Positions 16,327 to 25,461 of a stretch of DNA of 61,384 nucleotides are shown one piece after another (position 1 is the stretch's first letter; each line of letters starts with the position of its first letter). Under the pieces are notes generated by a model. The model made no database searches, was not told where the DNA came from, and worked only from the letters and a program-made list of their open reading frames with translations. A program made the translations under genes and the position numbers. The DNA comes from Pseudomonas psychrophila HA-4 (GTDB lineage Bacteria; Pseudomonadota; Gammaproteobacteria; Pseudomonadales; Pseudomonadaceae): contig NZ_ALJC01000143.1 in assembly GCF_000282975.1 (NCBI RefSeq), forward strand, positions 1 through 61,384. The letters are read 5' to 3'.

Positions 16327-17691
16327 CTACCCCAACAACTCACGCAGCACACGGGTGAAGTCGCGGCGACTCATGTCTTCATCAGCATGGCGGCCATCGC
16401 GCACTACCCATTGGCCGTTAACGATCACATCGCGCACCTGACGATCACCGCCCGCAAACAACCAGCGGTTGAGAATTGCGTCGTCCTGCGCCGTGGCCAG
16501 GTACGGGTCGTTGCCGTCGAGCACCAGCCAGTCTGCGCGTTGGCCCACGGCTAAGCCTGCCACCGCATGCCCCATCGCCTGTGCGCCACCGGCCAAGGCT
16601 GCGTCGTACAACGTACGCCCTACCATCGGCTGATCGCTGCGGTACATTCGGTTACGGCGCTGGTCACGTAGACGCTGGCCGTATTCCAGCCAGCGCAGCT
16701 CTTCGACCACGCTCAACGACACGTGGCTGTCTGAGCCGATGCCCATGCGCCCGCCCTGAGCGAGGTAGTCCACGGCCGGAAAAATGCCGTCACCCAAGTT
16801 GGCTTCTGTGGTCAGGCAAAGCCCGGCCACCGCCTTGCTTTGGGCCATACGCTGCACTTCATCGGCATTGGCGTGAGTGGCGTGTACCAAGCACCATCGG
16901 GCATCGACTTCAACATTGTCATACAGCCATTGGATAGGGCGCTTGCCACTCCAGCTCAGGCAGTCGTCGACTTCTTTTTGCTGCTCTGCGATGTGGATAT
17001 GCACCGGGCACGTTGTGTCGCTGGCGCGCAGCACTTCGTAGATTTGTTCAGGTGTAACGGCCCGCAACGAGTGAAAGCACAGGCCCAGTTGTTGAGCAGG
17101 TTGTTGCGCCAGCACAGGCGTTAACTGCTGCTGCAAGGTCAGATAGCGCTCGGTGCTGTTGATAAAGCGGCGTTGGCCGTCGTTCGGCGTTTGGCCGCCA
17201 AAACCGGAATGGCTGTAGAGCACCGGCAATAGGGTCAGGCCAATGCCGGTCGAGCGGGCGGCCTCGCTGATGCGCAGCGCCAGCTCTGCGGGGTTGGCAT
17301 AAGGCTGGCCCGAAAGGTCGTGGTGCACGTAATGGAATTCAGCGACCGAGGTGTAACCGGCCTTGAGCATTTCGATGTACAACTGACGGGCGATGACACC
17401 GAGTTGCTCGGGGCCAATCTTGCCCACTAGCCGATACATCAGGTCGCGCCACGTCCAAAAGCTGTCATTGGGGTTGCCCGCCACTTCGGCCAAGCCGGCC
17501 ATGGCGCGCTGAAATGCGTGCGAGTGCAGATTCGGCATGCCCGGCAACAACGGTCCGTTCAGACGCTGGGCGCCCTGAGCGTCGGAATCGTCTTCAATTC
17601 GGGTCAGATAGCCATCGGCTCCGACCTCGATGCGGACATTGGCAGCCCAGCCTGTGGGTAACAGCGCACGTTCGGCAAAGAACACGGACAT
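16327..17691 (-). CDS. hutF: formimidoylglutamate deiminase
   Basis: 454-aa amidohydrolase from the ATG of MSVFFAERALLP; a longer open frame runs across the operator and was not used. It converts N-formimidoyl-L-glutamate to N-formyl-L-glutamate and ammonia, the five-step histidine pathway branch. Metal-binding motif NLHSHAFQR, then HIAEQQKEVDD, LVHATHA and GSDSHVSLS are visible in amidohydrolase order. It is divergent from hutC across a shared operator at 17719-17734, so it should be repressed by HutC and induced by urocanate. Confidence 0.95.
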   Translation of the reverse strand: MSVFFAERALLPTGWAANVRIEVGADGYLTRIEDDSDAQGAQRLNGPLLPGMPNLHSHAFQRAMAGLAEVAGNPNDSFWTWRDLMYRLVGKIGPEQLGVIARQLYIEMLKAGYTSVAEFHYVHHDLSGQPYANPAELALRISEAARSTGIGLTLLPVLYSHSGFGGQTPNDGQRRFINSTERYLTLQQQLTPVLAQQPAQQLGLCFHSLRAVTPEQIYEVLRASDTTCPVHIHIAEQQKEVDDCLSWSGKRPIQWLYDNVEVDARWCLVHATHANADEVQRMAQSKAVAGLCLTTEANLGDGIFPAVDYLAQGGRMGIGSDSHVSLSVVEELRWLEYGQRLRDQRRNRMYRSDQPMVGRTLYDAALAGGAQAMGHAVAGLAVGQRADWLVLDGNDPYLATAQDDAILNRWLFAGGDRQVRDVIVNGQWVVRDGRHADEDMSRRDFTRVLRELLG

Positions 17692-17718
17692 CGGTACGGC
17701 ACCCCATTGTTTGAAATT

Positions 17719-17734
17719 TGTATATACATATACA
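17719..17734. promoter_or_regulatory. HutC-type operator between hutF and hutC
   Basis: TGTATA-TACA-TATACA, a perfect 6-bp-arm palindrome of the type bound by the GntR-family repressor HutC. It lies in the divergent spacer, 28 bases from the hutF start. Confidence 0.75.
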
Positions 17735-17799
17735 GACGTTTGCCTGCTCGGTAAACTCCGGCAAGCTACGCCCCCACACCTCATGAACAAGGATTGCCT

Positions 17800-18549
17800 G
17801 TGTCGACTCCGCCTGTCGTGCCCCCGCTGGCCGCCCACATGGGCGACAGTCCAGCCCCGCTTTATGCCCGCGTAAAGCAGATGATCACCCAGCAAATTCG
17901 GAGCGGAAACTGGCCGCCGCACTACCGCGTGCCCTCCGAAAGCGAGCTAGTCACTCAGTTGGGCTTTAGCCGCATGACCATCAACCGGGCGCTGCGTGAG
18001 ATGACTGCCGACGGTTTGCTGGTACGCATGCAGGGTGTCGGCACGTTTGTGGCCGAGCCCAAAACCCAGTCTGCGCTGTTTGAAGTCAACAACATCGCTG
18101 ACGAAATCGCCGCCCGCGGACACAAGCACACGTGCAACGTGATCAGCCTGGGCGAAGAGCTGGCCGGCTCCGAACGCGCTGCCGTGCTCGACATGCGCGA
18201 AGGGCAGAAAGTCTTTCACTCGCTGATCGTGCATTACGAAAACGGGATTGCCGTGCAAATTGAGGACCGTTTCGTCAATGCCCAAGTGGCGCCGGACTAC
18301 CTTAAGCAAGACTTCACCCTGCAAACGCCTTACGCCTACCTGTCTCAGGTCGCTCCACTGACCGAAGGCGAGCACGTGGTTGAAGCCATTCTGGCTGATC
18401 CCCAAGAGTGCAAGTTGCTGCAAATTGAACCTAGCGAGCCGTGCCTACTGATACGCCGCCGCACATGGTCGGGCCGCCAGCCTGTGACCGCTGCGCGCTT
18501 GATCCACCCGGGCTCCCGTCATCGCCTGGAAGGACGTTTCAGCAAATGA
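17800..18549 (+). CDS. hutC: histidine utilisation repressor HutC (GntR family)
   Basis: 249 aa from GTG at 17800 with SD AAGGA at 17789-17793; a TTG at 17794 abuts the SD and is unlikely. The N-terminal winged helix-turn-helix (PLYARVKQMITQQIRSG, then SESELVTQLGFSRMTINRAL, GVGTFVAEP) and the C-terminal UTRA effector domain (CNVISLGEELAGSERAAV; ALIVH-type strand; LLIRRRTWSG) match HutC, which releases DNA on binding urocanate. The stop overlaps hutD (ATGA). Operators are seen upstream of hutF/hutC and of hutU. Confidence 0.95.
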   Translation: MSTPPVVPPLAAHMGDSPAPLYARVKQMITQQIRSGNWPPHYRVPSESELVTQLGFSRMTINRALREMTADGLLVRMQGVGTFVAEPKTQSALFEVNNIADEIAARGHKHTCNVISLGEELAGSERAAVLDMREGQKVFHSLIVHYENGIAVQIEDRFVNAQVAPDYLKQDFTLQTPYAYLSQVAPLTEGEHVVEAILADPQECKLLQIEPSEPCLLIRRRTWSGRQPVTAARLIHPGSRHRLEGRFSK

Positions 18550-19118
18550 GTGAACTCACCGTTTTACGTGCAGCCGATTACCCGCGCATGCCGTGGAAAA
18601 ACGGCGGTGGCAGCACCGAAGAAATCACCCGCGACGCAGGCGAAGGCCTGGATGGCTTTGGCTGGCGCCTGTCGATTGCTGACATTGGCGAGTCGGGTGG
18701 TTTCTCGCGCTTTGACGGCTACCAGCGGGTAATCAGCGTGCTGCAAGGTGCGGGCATGCACCTGAGCGTTGATGATGTGCGCAGTCGGGCCTTGTTACCT
18801 TTTGACGCTTTCGCTTTTAAAGGCGAGAGCGCTGTCAGTTGCACCTTGATCGACGGGTCGATTCGCGATTTCAACCTGATCTACGCCCCGGATCGTTACA
18901 GCGCACGCGTGCAGTGGCTGGACGTGGGCGGCCGGTTCTACAGTTCGGCGCAGACGTTATTAATCTTCAGCGCCGATGGGCAGGTTGGCGTGGAACTGGG
19001 TAATACGGCTCACGAACAACTGGGCCTTTACGACTGCCTGCAACTGAACGGTAATCGTGAGCTGCTGGAAATTGCGGTCACAGGCCGCATCTGCGTGATT
19101 GAATTAAGCGCAATCTAA
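18546..19118 (+). CDS. hutD: HutD family protein
   Basis: 190-aa cupin-like protein. The start MSELTVLRAADYPRMPWKNGGG and the WKNGGGSTEEI motif are typical. In P. fluorescens SBW25 HutD is reported to limit over-induction of the hut operon, perhaps by binding a pathway intermediate; no enzymatic activity is established. It is translationally coupled to hutC by a 4-base overlap. About 290 bases follow before hutU, containing the hutU promoter. Confidence 0.93.
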   Translation: MSELTVLRAADYPRMPWKNGGGSTEEITRDAGEGLDGFGWRLSIADIGESGGFSRFDGYQRVISVLQGAGMHLSVDDVRSRALLPFDAFAFKGESAVSCTLIDGSIRDFNLIYAPDRYSARVQWLDVGGRFYSSAQTLLIFSADGQVGVELGNTAHEQLGLYDCLQLNGNRELLEIAVTGRICVIELSAI

Positions 19119-19334
19119 AGCCCCCCGGGATCCGGCACCTCCTACGAAAAGCAGTGACTGATCCCGCGCCCCATCGTGTTACCTAACGCCCCAAAAAGGC
19201 GCAAATCGCCCTTCCGGTAACATCCCCGAACACCGCCGTCGTCTTGATGAAGAAACCTCCTACGCGCTTCTTCACCTTTATCTCTGGGCCTTAGCGCCCT
19301 GCTCAACACAATTTCATGGAAACCACTCCCACGT

Positions 19335-19350
19335 TGGCCGTTAACTTGCA
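19335..19350 (+). promoter_or_regulatory. sigma-54 promoter of hutU
   Basis: TGGCCGTTAACTTGCA: GG at 19336-19337 and GC at 19348-19349 with exactly 10 bases between, the -24/-12 spacing of RpoN promoters. Transcription would begin near 19360, inside the HutC operator. Established work on P. fluorescens hut (CbrB/NtrC activation with RpoN) supports the reading. Confidence 0.7.
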
Positions 19351-19354
19351 TATG

Positions 19355-19368
19355 CTTGTATGTACAAG
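19355..19368. promoter_or_regulatory. HutC operator at the hutU promoter
   Basis: CTTGTATGTACAAG, palindrome with 6-bp arms (CTTGTA/TACAAG). It overlaps the expected transcription start of the sigma-54 promoter, so bound HutC would block open-complex formation or escape. Confidence 0.8.
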
Positions 19369-19407
19369 TACATAAGTGTGCATCTGTCTAATGCTGAGGA
19401 GTTACCC

Positions 19408-21105
19408 GTGACTTCAACTACCCCTAAATCGCCTTCTGCTTTCACCCGTCACCGTGAGGGTGAAATCCGCGCTGCCCGTGGCACCCAACTCACGGCCAAA
19501 AGCTGGATGACCGAAGCCCCGTTGCGGATGTTGATGAACAACCTCGACCCGCAGGTTGCCGAGAACCCGACTGAGCTGGTGGTGTATGGCGGTATTGGAC
19601 GTGCAGCGCGTAACTGGGAGTGCTACGACAAAATCGTCGAAAGCCTGACCAACCTCAATGACGACGAAACCCTGTTGGTGCAATCGGGCAAGCCGGTCGG
19701 CGTGTTCAAAACCCACAGCAACGCGCCACGGGTGCTGATCGCCAACTCCAACTTGGTACCGCATTGGGCCACATGGGAGCACTTCAACGAACTCGACGCC
19801 AAAGGCTTGGCCATGTATGGCCAGATGACCGCCGGCAGTTGGATCTACATCGGTAGCCAAGGCATCGTTCAGGGCACCTACGAAACGTTTGTAGAGGCCG
19901 GTCGCCAGCACTACAACGCCAGCTTGGTCGGCAAATGGGTGTTGACCGCAGGCTTAGGCGGCATGGGCGGGGCTCAACCGTTGGCCGCCACCCTGGCTGG
20001 CGCCTGTTCGCTGAACATCGAATGCCAGCAAAGCCGCATCGATTTCCGTCTGGCCACCCGCTACGTTGACGAGCAAGCCACCGATCTTGATGACGCACTG
20101 GCCCGCATCGCTAAATACACTGCCGAAGGCAAAGCGATTTCCATCGCCCTGTGCGGCAACGCCGCTGAACTGCTGCCAGAAATGGTGCGCCGTGGCGTGC
20201 GCCCGGACATGGTCACCGACCAGACCAGCGCCCACGACCCACTCAATGGCTACCTGCCAAAAGGCTGGACCTGGGAGCAGTACCGCGACCGCGCCCTGAC
20301 CGATCCGGCGGGTGTGGTTAAAGCCGCCAAAGCGTCGATGGGCGAACACGTTGAAGCCATGCTGGCATTCCAGAAGGCTGGCATTCCCACCTTCGACTAC
20401 GGCAACAACATCCGTCAGATGGCCAAAGAAGTGGGGGTCGACAACGCATTCGACTTCCCAGGCTTTGTTCCGGCGTATATCCGCCCCTTGTTCTGTCGGG
20501 GTGTAGGCCCGTTCCGTTGGGTGGCGCTGTCGGGTGATCCCGAAGACATCTACAAAACCGACGCTAAAGTTAAAGAACTGATCGCAGACGACGCCCACCT
20601 GCATAACTGGCTGGACATGGCGCGCGAGCGCATCAGCTTCCAGGGCTTGCCGGCTCGTATTTGCTGGGTAGGGCTGGGCCAGCGCGCCAAGCTCGGTCTG
20701 GCGTTCAACGAAATGGTCCGCAGTGGTGAGCTGAAAGCGCCGATTGTGATTGGTCGTGACCACCTGGACTCCGGCTCGGTGTCGAGCCCGAACCGTGAAA
20801 CCGAATCGATGCAAGACGGCTCGGACGCAGTCTCCGACTGGCCACTGCTCAATGCCTTGCTCAACACCGCGAGCGGCGCGACCTGGGTGTCGTTGCACCA
20901 CGGCGGCGGCGTCGGCATGGGCTTCTCGCAGCACTCGGGGATGGTGATTGTGTGCGACGGCACCGATGAAGCGGCAGAACGCATTGCCCGCGTGCTGCAC
21001 AACGACCCGGCCACCGGCGTGATGCGCCATGCCGATGCGGGTTACGACATCGCCATCGACTGTGCAAACGAGCAGGGTCTGAACCTGCCGATGATCAACG
21101 GTTAA
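19408..21105 (+). CDS. hutU: urocanate hydratase
   Basis: 565 aa from GTG at 19408, which has SD GAGGAG 6 bases upstream; an in-frame ATG at 19360 would lie at or before the transcription start and was rejected. It converts urocanate to 4-imidazolone-5-propionate with tightly bound NAD+. Signatures are LVVYGGIGRAARNW, GWIYIGSQGIVQGTYETF-like text at SWIYIGSQGIVQG, GLGGMGGAQPLA (NAD-binding glycine loop) and the conserved CRGVGPFRWVALSGDP with the active-site Cys. The length fits the family. Confidence 0.97.
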   Translation: MTSTTPKSPSAFTRHREGEIRAARGTQLTAKSWMTEAPLRMLMNNLDPQVAENPTELVVYGGIGRAARNWECYDKIVESLTNLNDDETLLVQSGKPVGVFKTHSNAPRVLIANSNLVPHWATWEHFNELDAKGLAMYGQMTAGSWIYIGSQGIVQGTYETFVEAGRQHYNASLVGKWVLTAGLGGMGGAQPLAATLAGACSLNIECQQSRIDFRLATRYVDEQATDLDDALARIAKYTAEGKAISIALCGNAAELLPEMVRRGVRPDMVTDQTSAHDPLNGYLPKGWTWEQYRDRALTDPAGVVKAAKASMGEHVEAMLAFQKAGIPTFDYGNNIRQMAKEVGVDNAFDFPGFVPAYIRPLFCRGVGPFRWVALSGDPEDIYKTDAKVKELIADDAHLHNWLDMARERISFQGLPARICWVGLGQRAKLGLAFNEMVRSGELKAPIVIGRDHLDSGSVSSPNRETESMQDGSDAVSDWPLLNALLNTASGATWVSLHHGGGVGMGFSQHSGMVIVCDGTDEAAERIARVLHNDPATGVMRHADAGYDIAIDCANEQGLNLPMING

Positions 21106-21116
21106 TTGAACAACGC

Positions 21117-21160
21117 TGTAGCCGCTGCGGGCTCGATCGCAGCCTGTGGCAGCGACTACA
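21117..21160. repeat. REP-like element between hutU and hutH
   Basis: TGTAGCCGCTGC (21117-21128) and GCAGCGACTACA (21149-21160) form an inverted repeat with one mismatch around a GC-rich centre. Same family as the elements at 33493-33587 and 46349-46379. Confidence 0.7.
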
Positions 21161-21206
21161 CCATCAGTTTTCATCATTTCGGTTACACGCGTGAAGGAGT
21201 ATTAAC

Positions 21207-22739
21207 GTGCTTGAGTTAAACCTGATCCCCGGCCAACTGAGCCTTGCCCAACTGCGTGACATCTATCAGCAGCCAGTCACCCTGAGCCTGGACGAAAGTG
21301 CGTCGGCGCAGATTGATGCCAGTGTGGCGTGCGTTGAGCAGATTTTGGTCGAGAACCGCACAACCTATGGCATCAATACCGGCTTCGGTTTGTTGGCGTC
21401 GACCAAGATTGCCAGCGAAGACCTAGAGAACCTTCAGCGATCCTTGGTGTTGTCTCACGCGGCCGGTATCGGCGAGCCGCTGAGCGACGACCTGGTGCGT
21501 TTGATCATGGTGCTCAAGGTCAACAGCCTGAGCCGTGGCTTCTCGGGTATTCGCCGGGTTGTCATCGACGCGTTGATCGCGCTGATCAATGCGCAGGTCT
21601 ACCCGCACATTCCTCTCAAAGGCTCGGTAGGCGCCTCGGGCGACTTAGCACCGCTGGCGCACATGTCGCTCGTGCTGTTGGGCGAAGGTAAAGCACGCTA
21701 CAACGGTGAGTGGCTGGATGCCGTTGCGGCCCTGAAACAAGCGGGTCTAGAGCCGCTGACGTTGGCCGCCAAAGAAGGTCTGGCTTTGCTCAACGGCACG
21801 CAAGTGTCGACGGCCTATGCGTTGCGCGGCCTGTTTGAAGGCGAAGACTTGTTCGCTGCCGCAATGGCGTGCGGTGGCCTGACCGTTGAAGCGGTATTGG
21901 GCTCCCGCTCGCCCTTTGACCCGCGTATCCATGCCGCACGCGGCCAGCGTGGGCAAATCGACGCCGCCGCGATTTATCGCGACCTGTTGGGCACCAGCAG
22001 CGAGGTGTCGGAGTCGCACAAAAACTGCGACAAGGTACAAGACCCGTACTCTCTGCGCTGCCAGCCGCAAGTGATGGGCGCCTGCTTGACCCAGTTCCGT
22101 CAGGCGGCTGAAGTGCTGGCCATTGAGGCCAATGCCGTCTCGGATAACCCGTTGGTATTTGCCGAGCAAGGTGATGTGATCTCCGGGGGTAACTTTCACG
22201 CCGAACCCGTTGCGATGGCGGCGGACAACATGGCGTTGGCGATTGCCGAAATAGGCTCGCTGAGTGAGCGCCGTATTTCGCTGATGATGGACAAACATAT
22301 GTCGCAGCTGCCGCCGTTCCTGGTAGCCAATGGCGGCGTCAACTCGGGCTTCATGATCGCGCAAGTGACAGCCGCTGCATTGGCCAGCGAAAACAAAGCG
22401 TTGGCGCATCCGCACAGCGTTGACAGCATCCCGACCTCGGCCAACCAGGAAGACCACGTTTCCATGGCCCCTGCGGCAGGCAAGCGTCTTTGGGAAATGG
22501 CTGAGAACACACGCGGCGTCTTGGCTGTTGAATGGCTGGCTGCGTGCCAGGGGCTGGATTTGCGCGACGGTTTGAAAACCTCGGCCAAACTCGAAATCGC
22601 CCGCGCTGCTCTGCGCAGCAAAGTCGCTTTCTATGAGAAAGATCGCTTCTTCGCCCCTGACATTGAAGCGGCCATTCAACTGTTGGCCTCGCGGTGCTTA
22701 AACACACTGGTGCCTGCTCAGGTTCTCCCCAGTCTGTAA
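21207..22739 (+). CDS. hutH: histidine ammonia-lyase
   Basis: 510-aa lyase that removes ammonia from L-histidine to give urocanate, the first pathway step and the source of the HutC inducer. The self-cyclising Ala143-Ser144-Gly145 (VGASGDLAPLAHM) forms the MIO electrophile. YGINTGFG near the N-terminus, and VQDPYSLRCQPQVMG and NPLVF later, are the other active-site blocks. Only one hutH is present, whereas some Pseudomonas carry two. A stable hairpin separates it from hutT. Confidence 0.97.
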   Translation: MLELNLIPGQLSLAQLRDIYQQPVTLSLDESASAQIDASVACVEQILVENRTTYGINTGFGLLASTKIASEDLENLQRSLVLSHAAGIGEPLSDDLVRLIMVLKVNSLSRGFSGIRRVVIDALIALINAQVYPHIPLKGSVGASGDLAPLAHMSLVLLGEGKARYNGEWLDAVAALKQAGLEPLTLAAKEGLALLNGTQVSTAYALRGLFEGEDLFAAAMACGGLTVEAVLGSRSPFDPRIHAARGQRGQIDAAAIYRDLLGTSSEVSESHKNCDKVQDPYSLRCQPQVMGACLTQFRQAAEVLAIEANAVSDNPLVFAEQGDVISGGNFHAEPVAMAADNMALAIAEIGSLSERRISLMMDKHMSQLPPFLVANGGVNSGFMIAQVTAAALASENKALAHPHSVDSIPTSANQEDHVSMAPAAGKRLWEMAENTRGVLAVEWLAACQGLDLRDGLKTSAKLEIARAALRSKVAFYEKDRFFAPDIEAAIQLLASRCLNTLVPAQVLPSL

Positions 22740-22750
22740 CCACCCAAACG

Positions 22751-22776
22751 CAGAGCGCACCCTGGGGTGCGCTCTG
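22751..22776 (+). terminator. hairpin between hutH and hutT
   Basis: CAGAGCGCACC-CTGG-GGTGCGCTCTG, 11 perfect pairs, followed by TGTACCTGTTTTC. The T run is late, so it is more likely an attenuator or mRNA-end stabiliser inside the hut operon than a full stop. Confidence 0.6.
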
Positions 22777-22816
22777 TGTACCTGTTTTCGCTGACAAAAA
22801 TAATTAAGGACGCGAA

Positions 22817-24217
22817 ATGCAAAATCAGACTCAAGGTTTGAAGCGCGGGCTATCGGCTCGTCACATCCGTTTTATGGCGCTGGGATCAGCGATCGGAACG
22901 GGTCTTTTTTATGGTTCCGCTGCTGCAATCCAAATGGCGGGTCCTGCTGTGTTACTCGCCTACCTGATCGGGGGCGCTGCTGTTTTTATGGTGATGCGTG
23001 CGCTGGGCGAAATGGCTGTGCGCGACCCCGTAGCTGGCTCGTTCGGCCATTACGCCAGCACCTATTTGGGGCCAATGTCCGGTTTTATTCTCGGCTGGAC
23101 CTATGCCTTTGAAATGATCATCGTGTGTTTGGCCGATATCACCGCATTCGGTATTTATATGGGGTTCTGGTTCCCCGATGTGGCTCGCTGGATCTGGGTG
23201 TTGGGCATCGTACTGCTCATCGGCGGATTGAACCTGTGCAGCGTTAAAGTCTTCGGCGAAATGGAATTCTGGCTGTCGTTGCTTAAAGTGGCGGCCATTG
23301 TGGCAATGATTTTGGCCGGTTTTGGCATCATGCTGTTTGGCATCGGCACGTCCGGTACTGACGCGGCAGCCACAGGCATCAGTAATCTGTGGGCCTATGG
23401 CGGCTTTATGCCCAACGGGATTGGCGGTTTGATCGCTTCGTTTGCGGTCGTGATGTTCGCGTTCGGCGGTATTGAAATCATCGGTATTACTGCCGGTGAA
23501 GCCAAAGACCCACACCGTGTGATCCCCAAGGCGATCAACGCGGTGCCGTTACGCATCCTCTTGTTTTACGTGCTGACATTGTTCGTATTGATGGCCATTT
23601 ACCCGTGGACTCAGATCGGCAGCCAAGGCAGTCCGTTTGTGCAAATCTTCGACAGTCTAGGCATTAGCTCGGCAGCGACCGTGCTGAACATCGTGGTGAT
23701 CTCGGCCGCGGTATCGGCCATCAACAGCGACATCTTCGGCGCTGGCCGCATGATGTATGGTCTGGCCCAGCAAGGTCAGGCGCCAAAAGGCTTTGCCAAA
23801 ATATCCCGCCACGGCGTGCCGTGGATGACCGTCCTGGTGATGGGCGCGACGTTGTTGGGCGGTGTGGTGCTGAACTACTTGATCCCGAAGGACATCTTCC
23901 TGGTCATCGCCTCTATTGCGACCTTCGCGACGGTGTGGGTATGGCTGATGATTCTGGTAACTCACGTTGCCATGCGCCGTTCAATGACCCGCGAACAAGT
24001 GGCCGCGCTTAAGTTTCCTGTGCCTTTTTGGCCGTATGCGCCTATTGCCGCCATCGTATTCATGGTGTTCATCTTTGGCGTGCTGGGTTACTTCCCTGAA
24101 ACCCAAGCGGCGCTAATGGTGGGTGCCGTCTGGATTGTGTTGCTGATAGTGGCTTATTTGCTGTGGGTAAAACCCACCGCAGGGCGCGCGCTTGAGGTCG
24201 CCTCCAAGGTTTCCTGA
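22817..24217 (+). CDS. hutT: histidine permease, APC superfamily
   Basis: 466-aa inner-membrane permease with about 12 hydrophobic segments. The N-terminus RGLSARHIRFMALGSAIGTGLFYGS is the amino acid-polyamine-organocation family start with the substrate-binding GSAIGTG turn, followed by GPAVLLAYLIGGA and the GEMAVRDP segment. Its location between hutH and hutI supports proton-coupled uptake of histidine (or urocanate) by HutT. Closest general relatives are ProY/HisP-type permeases. Confidence 0.93.
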   Translation: MQNQTQGLKRGLSARHIRFMALGSAIGTGLFYGSAAAIQMAGPAVLLAYLIGGAAVFMVMRALGEMAVRDPVAGSFGHYASTYLGPMSGFILGWTYAFEMIIVCLADITAFGIYMGFWFPDVARWIWVLGIVLLIGGLNLCSVKVFGEMEFWLSLLKVAAIVAMILAGFGIMLFGIGTSGTDAAATGISNLWAYGGFMPNGIGGLIASFAVVMFAFGGIEIIGITAGEAKDPHRVIPKAINAVPLRILLFYVLTLFVLMAIYPWTQIGSQGSPFVQIFDSLGISSAATVLNIVVISAAVSAINSDIFGAGRMMYGLAQQGQAPKGFAKISRHGVPWMTVLVMGATLLGGVVLNYLIPKDIFLVIASIATFATVWVWLMILVTHVAMRRSMTREQVAALKFPVPFWPYAPIAAIVFMVFIFGVLGYFPETQAALMVGAVWIVLLIVAYLLWVKPTAGRALEVASKVS

Positions 24218-24244
24218 GTGTTTGATTATTGACGGAGTGAGTGG

Positions 24245-25450
24245 ATGAAAACGCTTTGGCAGCACTGCAACGTTGCAACCATGGCCAATGGCGCGTACTC
24301 GATCATCGAAGATGCGGCCATCGTGACCCGCGATGAATACATCGAGTGGGTCGGCCCTCGTCTGCATCTGCCACAAGGCGAGTACGATCAGAGCGTTTGC
24401 CTTGAGGGCGCGTGGGTCACGCCGGGGTTGATCGATTGCCACACCCACACAGTGTTTGGTGGTAATCGTAGTGGCGAGTTCGAACAGCGCCTGCAAGGTG
24501 TGAGTTATGCCGACATCGCCGCTGCGGGTGGCGGGATTGCCAGCACCGTGCGTGCGACCCGCGCCGCCAGTGAAGACGAACTGTTCGCCAGTGCCCGTCA
24601 GCGTTTGCTGTGTTTGCTGCGCGATGGCGTGACCAGCGTAGAGATCAAGTCTGGCTACGGCCTAAGCCTTGAGAGTGAACGAAAAATTCTGCGGGTGATT
24701 CGTCGCCTGGGCGAAGAACTGCCGGTCACTGTGCGCAGCACCTGCCTGGCGGCGCACGCCTTGCCGCCGGAATACAAGGATCGCGCCGACGACTACGTCG
24801 AACACATCTGCACTGAGATGCTGCCTGCGTTGGCAGCCGAAGGGCTGGTGGATGCGGTGGATGCCTTCTGCGAATACCTGGCGTTTTCGCCGCAGCAAGT
24901 CGAACGGGTGTTCCAAGTGGCGCAGCAGTTGGGGTTGCCGGTCAAGTTGCACGCCGAACAATTGTCCTCGTTGCACGGCTCAAGCCTGGCGGCGCGTTAT
25001 CAGGCGTTGTCGGCGGATCACCTGGAATTCATGACCGAAGAAGACGCCATCGCCATGGCTCAGTCCGGGACCGTAGCGGTGTTGTTGCCGGGCGCGTTCT
25101 ACTTTTTGCGTGAAACCCAACTGCCGCCGATGGAGGCCCTGCGCAAGCACAAAGTCAAAATCGCCATCGCCAGCGACCTCAATCCGGGCACCTCGCCGGG
25201 TTTGTCGCTGCGCCTGATGCTGAACATGGCCTGCACCTTGTTTCGCATGACCCCCGAGGAAGCCTTGGCGGGCGTCACCTTGCACGCGGCCACGGCCTTG
25301 GGCATGGGCGAAACTCACGGCTCACTGGAACCTGGCAAAGTGGCTGATTTTGTAGCCTGGAACATAGATCGCCCGGCAGACCTCGCGTACTGGCTGGGCG
25401 GTGATCTGGACAAACGCGTCGTGCGCAATGGCGTAGACGTCACGTTTTAG
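24245..25450 (+). CDS. hutI: imidazolonepropionase
   Basis: 401-aa zinc/iron amidohydrolase that hydrolyses 4-imidazolone-5-propionate to N-formimidoyl-L-glutamate, the third step. Metal motif DCHTHTVFGGNR (first His pair), KLHAEQLSS and SADHLEFM (later His ligands) and ASDLNPGTSPG (final Asp) are all present in order. SD GGAG sits ahead of the ATG. It is followed 11 bases later by hutG. Confidence 0.97.
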   Translation: MKTLWQHCNVATMANGAYSIIEDAAIVTRDEYIEWVGPRLHLPQGEYDQSVCLEGAWVTPGLIDCHTHTVFGGNRSGEFEQRLQGVSYADIAAAGGGIASTVRATRAASEDELFASARQRLLCLLRDGVTSVEIKSGYGLSLESERKILRVIRRLGEELPVTVRSTCLAAHALPPEYKDRADDYVEHICTEMLPALAAEGLVDAVDAFCEYLAFSPQQVERVFQVAQQLGLPVKLHAEQLSSLHGSSLAARYQALSADHLEFMTEEDAIAMAQSGTVAVLLPGAFYFLRETQLPPMEALRKHKVKIAIASDLNPGTSPGLSLRLMLNMACTLFRMTPEEALAGVTLHAATALGMGETHGSLEPGKVADFVAWNIDRPADLAYWLGGDLDKRVVRNGVDVTF

Positions 25451-25461
25451 GAGAAAAGGCA

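Noticed and set aside
17692..17922. Longer N-terminus for HutF
   Set aside because: The extension crosses the HutC operator and the hutC start region, and the family N-terminus begins at MSVFFAERALLP.
19360..19407. hutU start at the upstream ATG
   Set aside because: It would lie at the expected transcription start inside the HutC operator, while GTG 19408 has a good SD and matches the family start.
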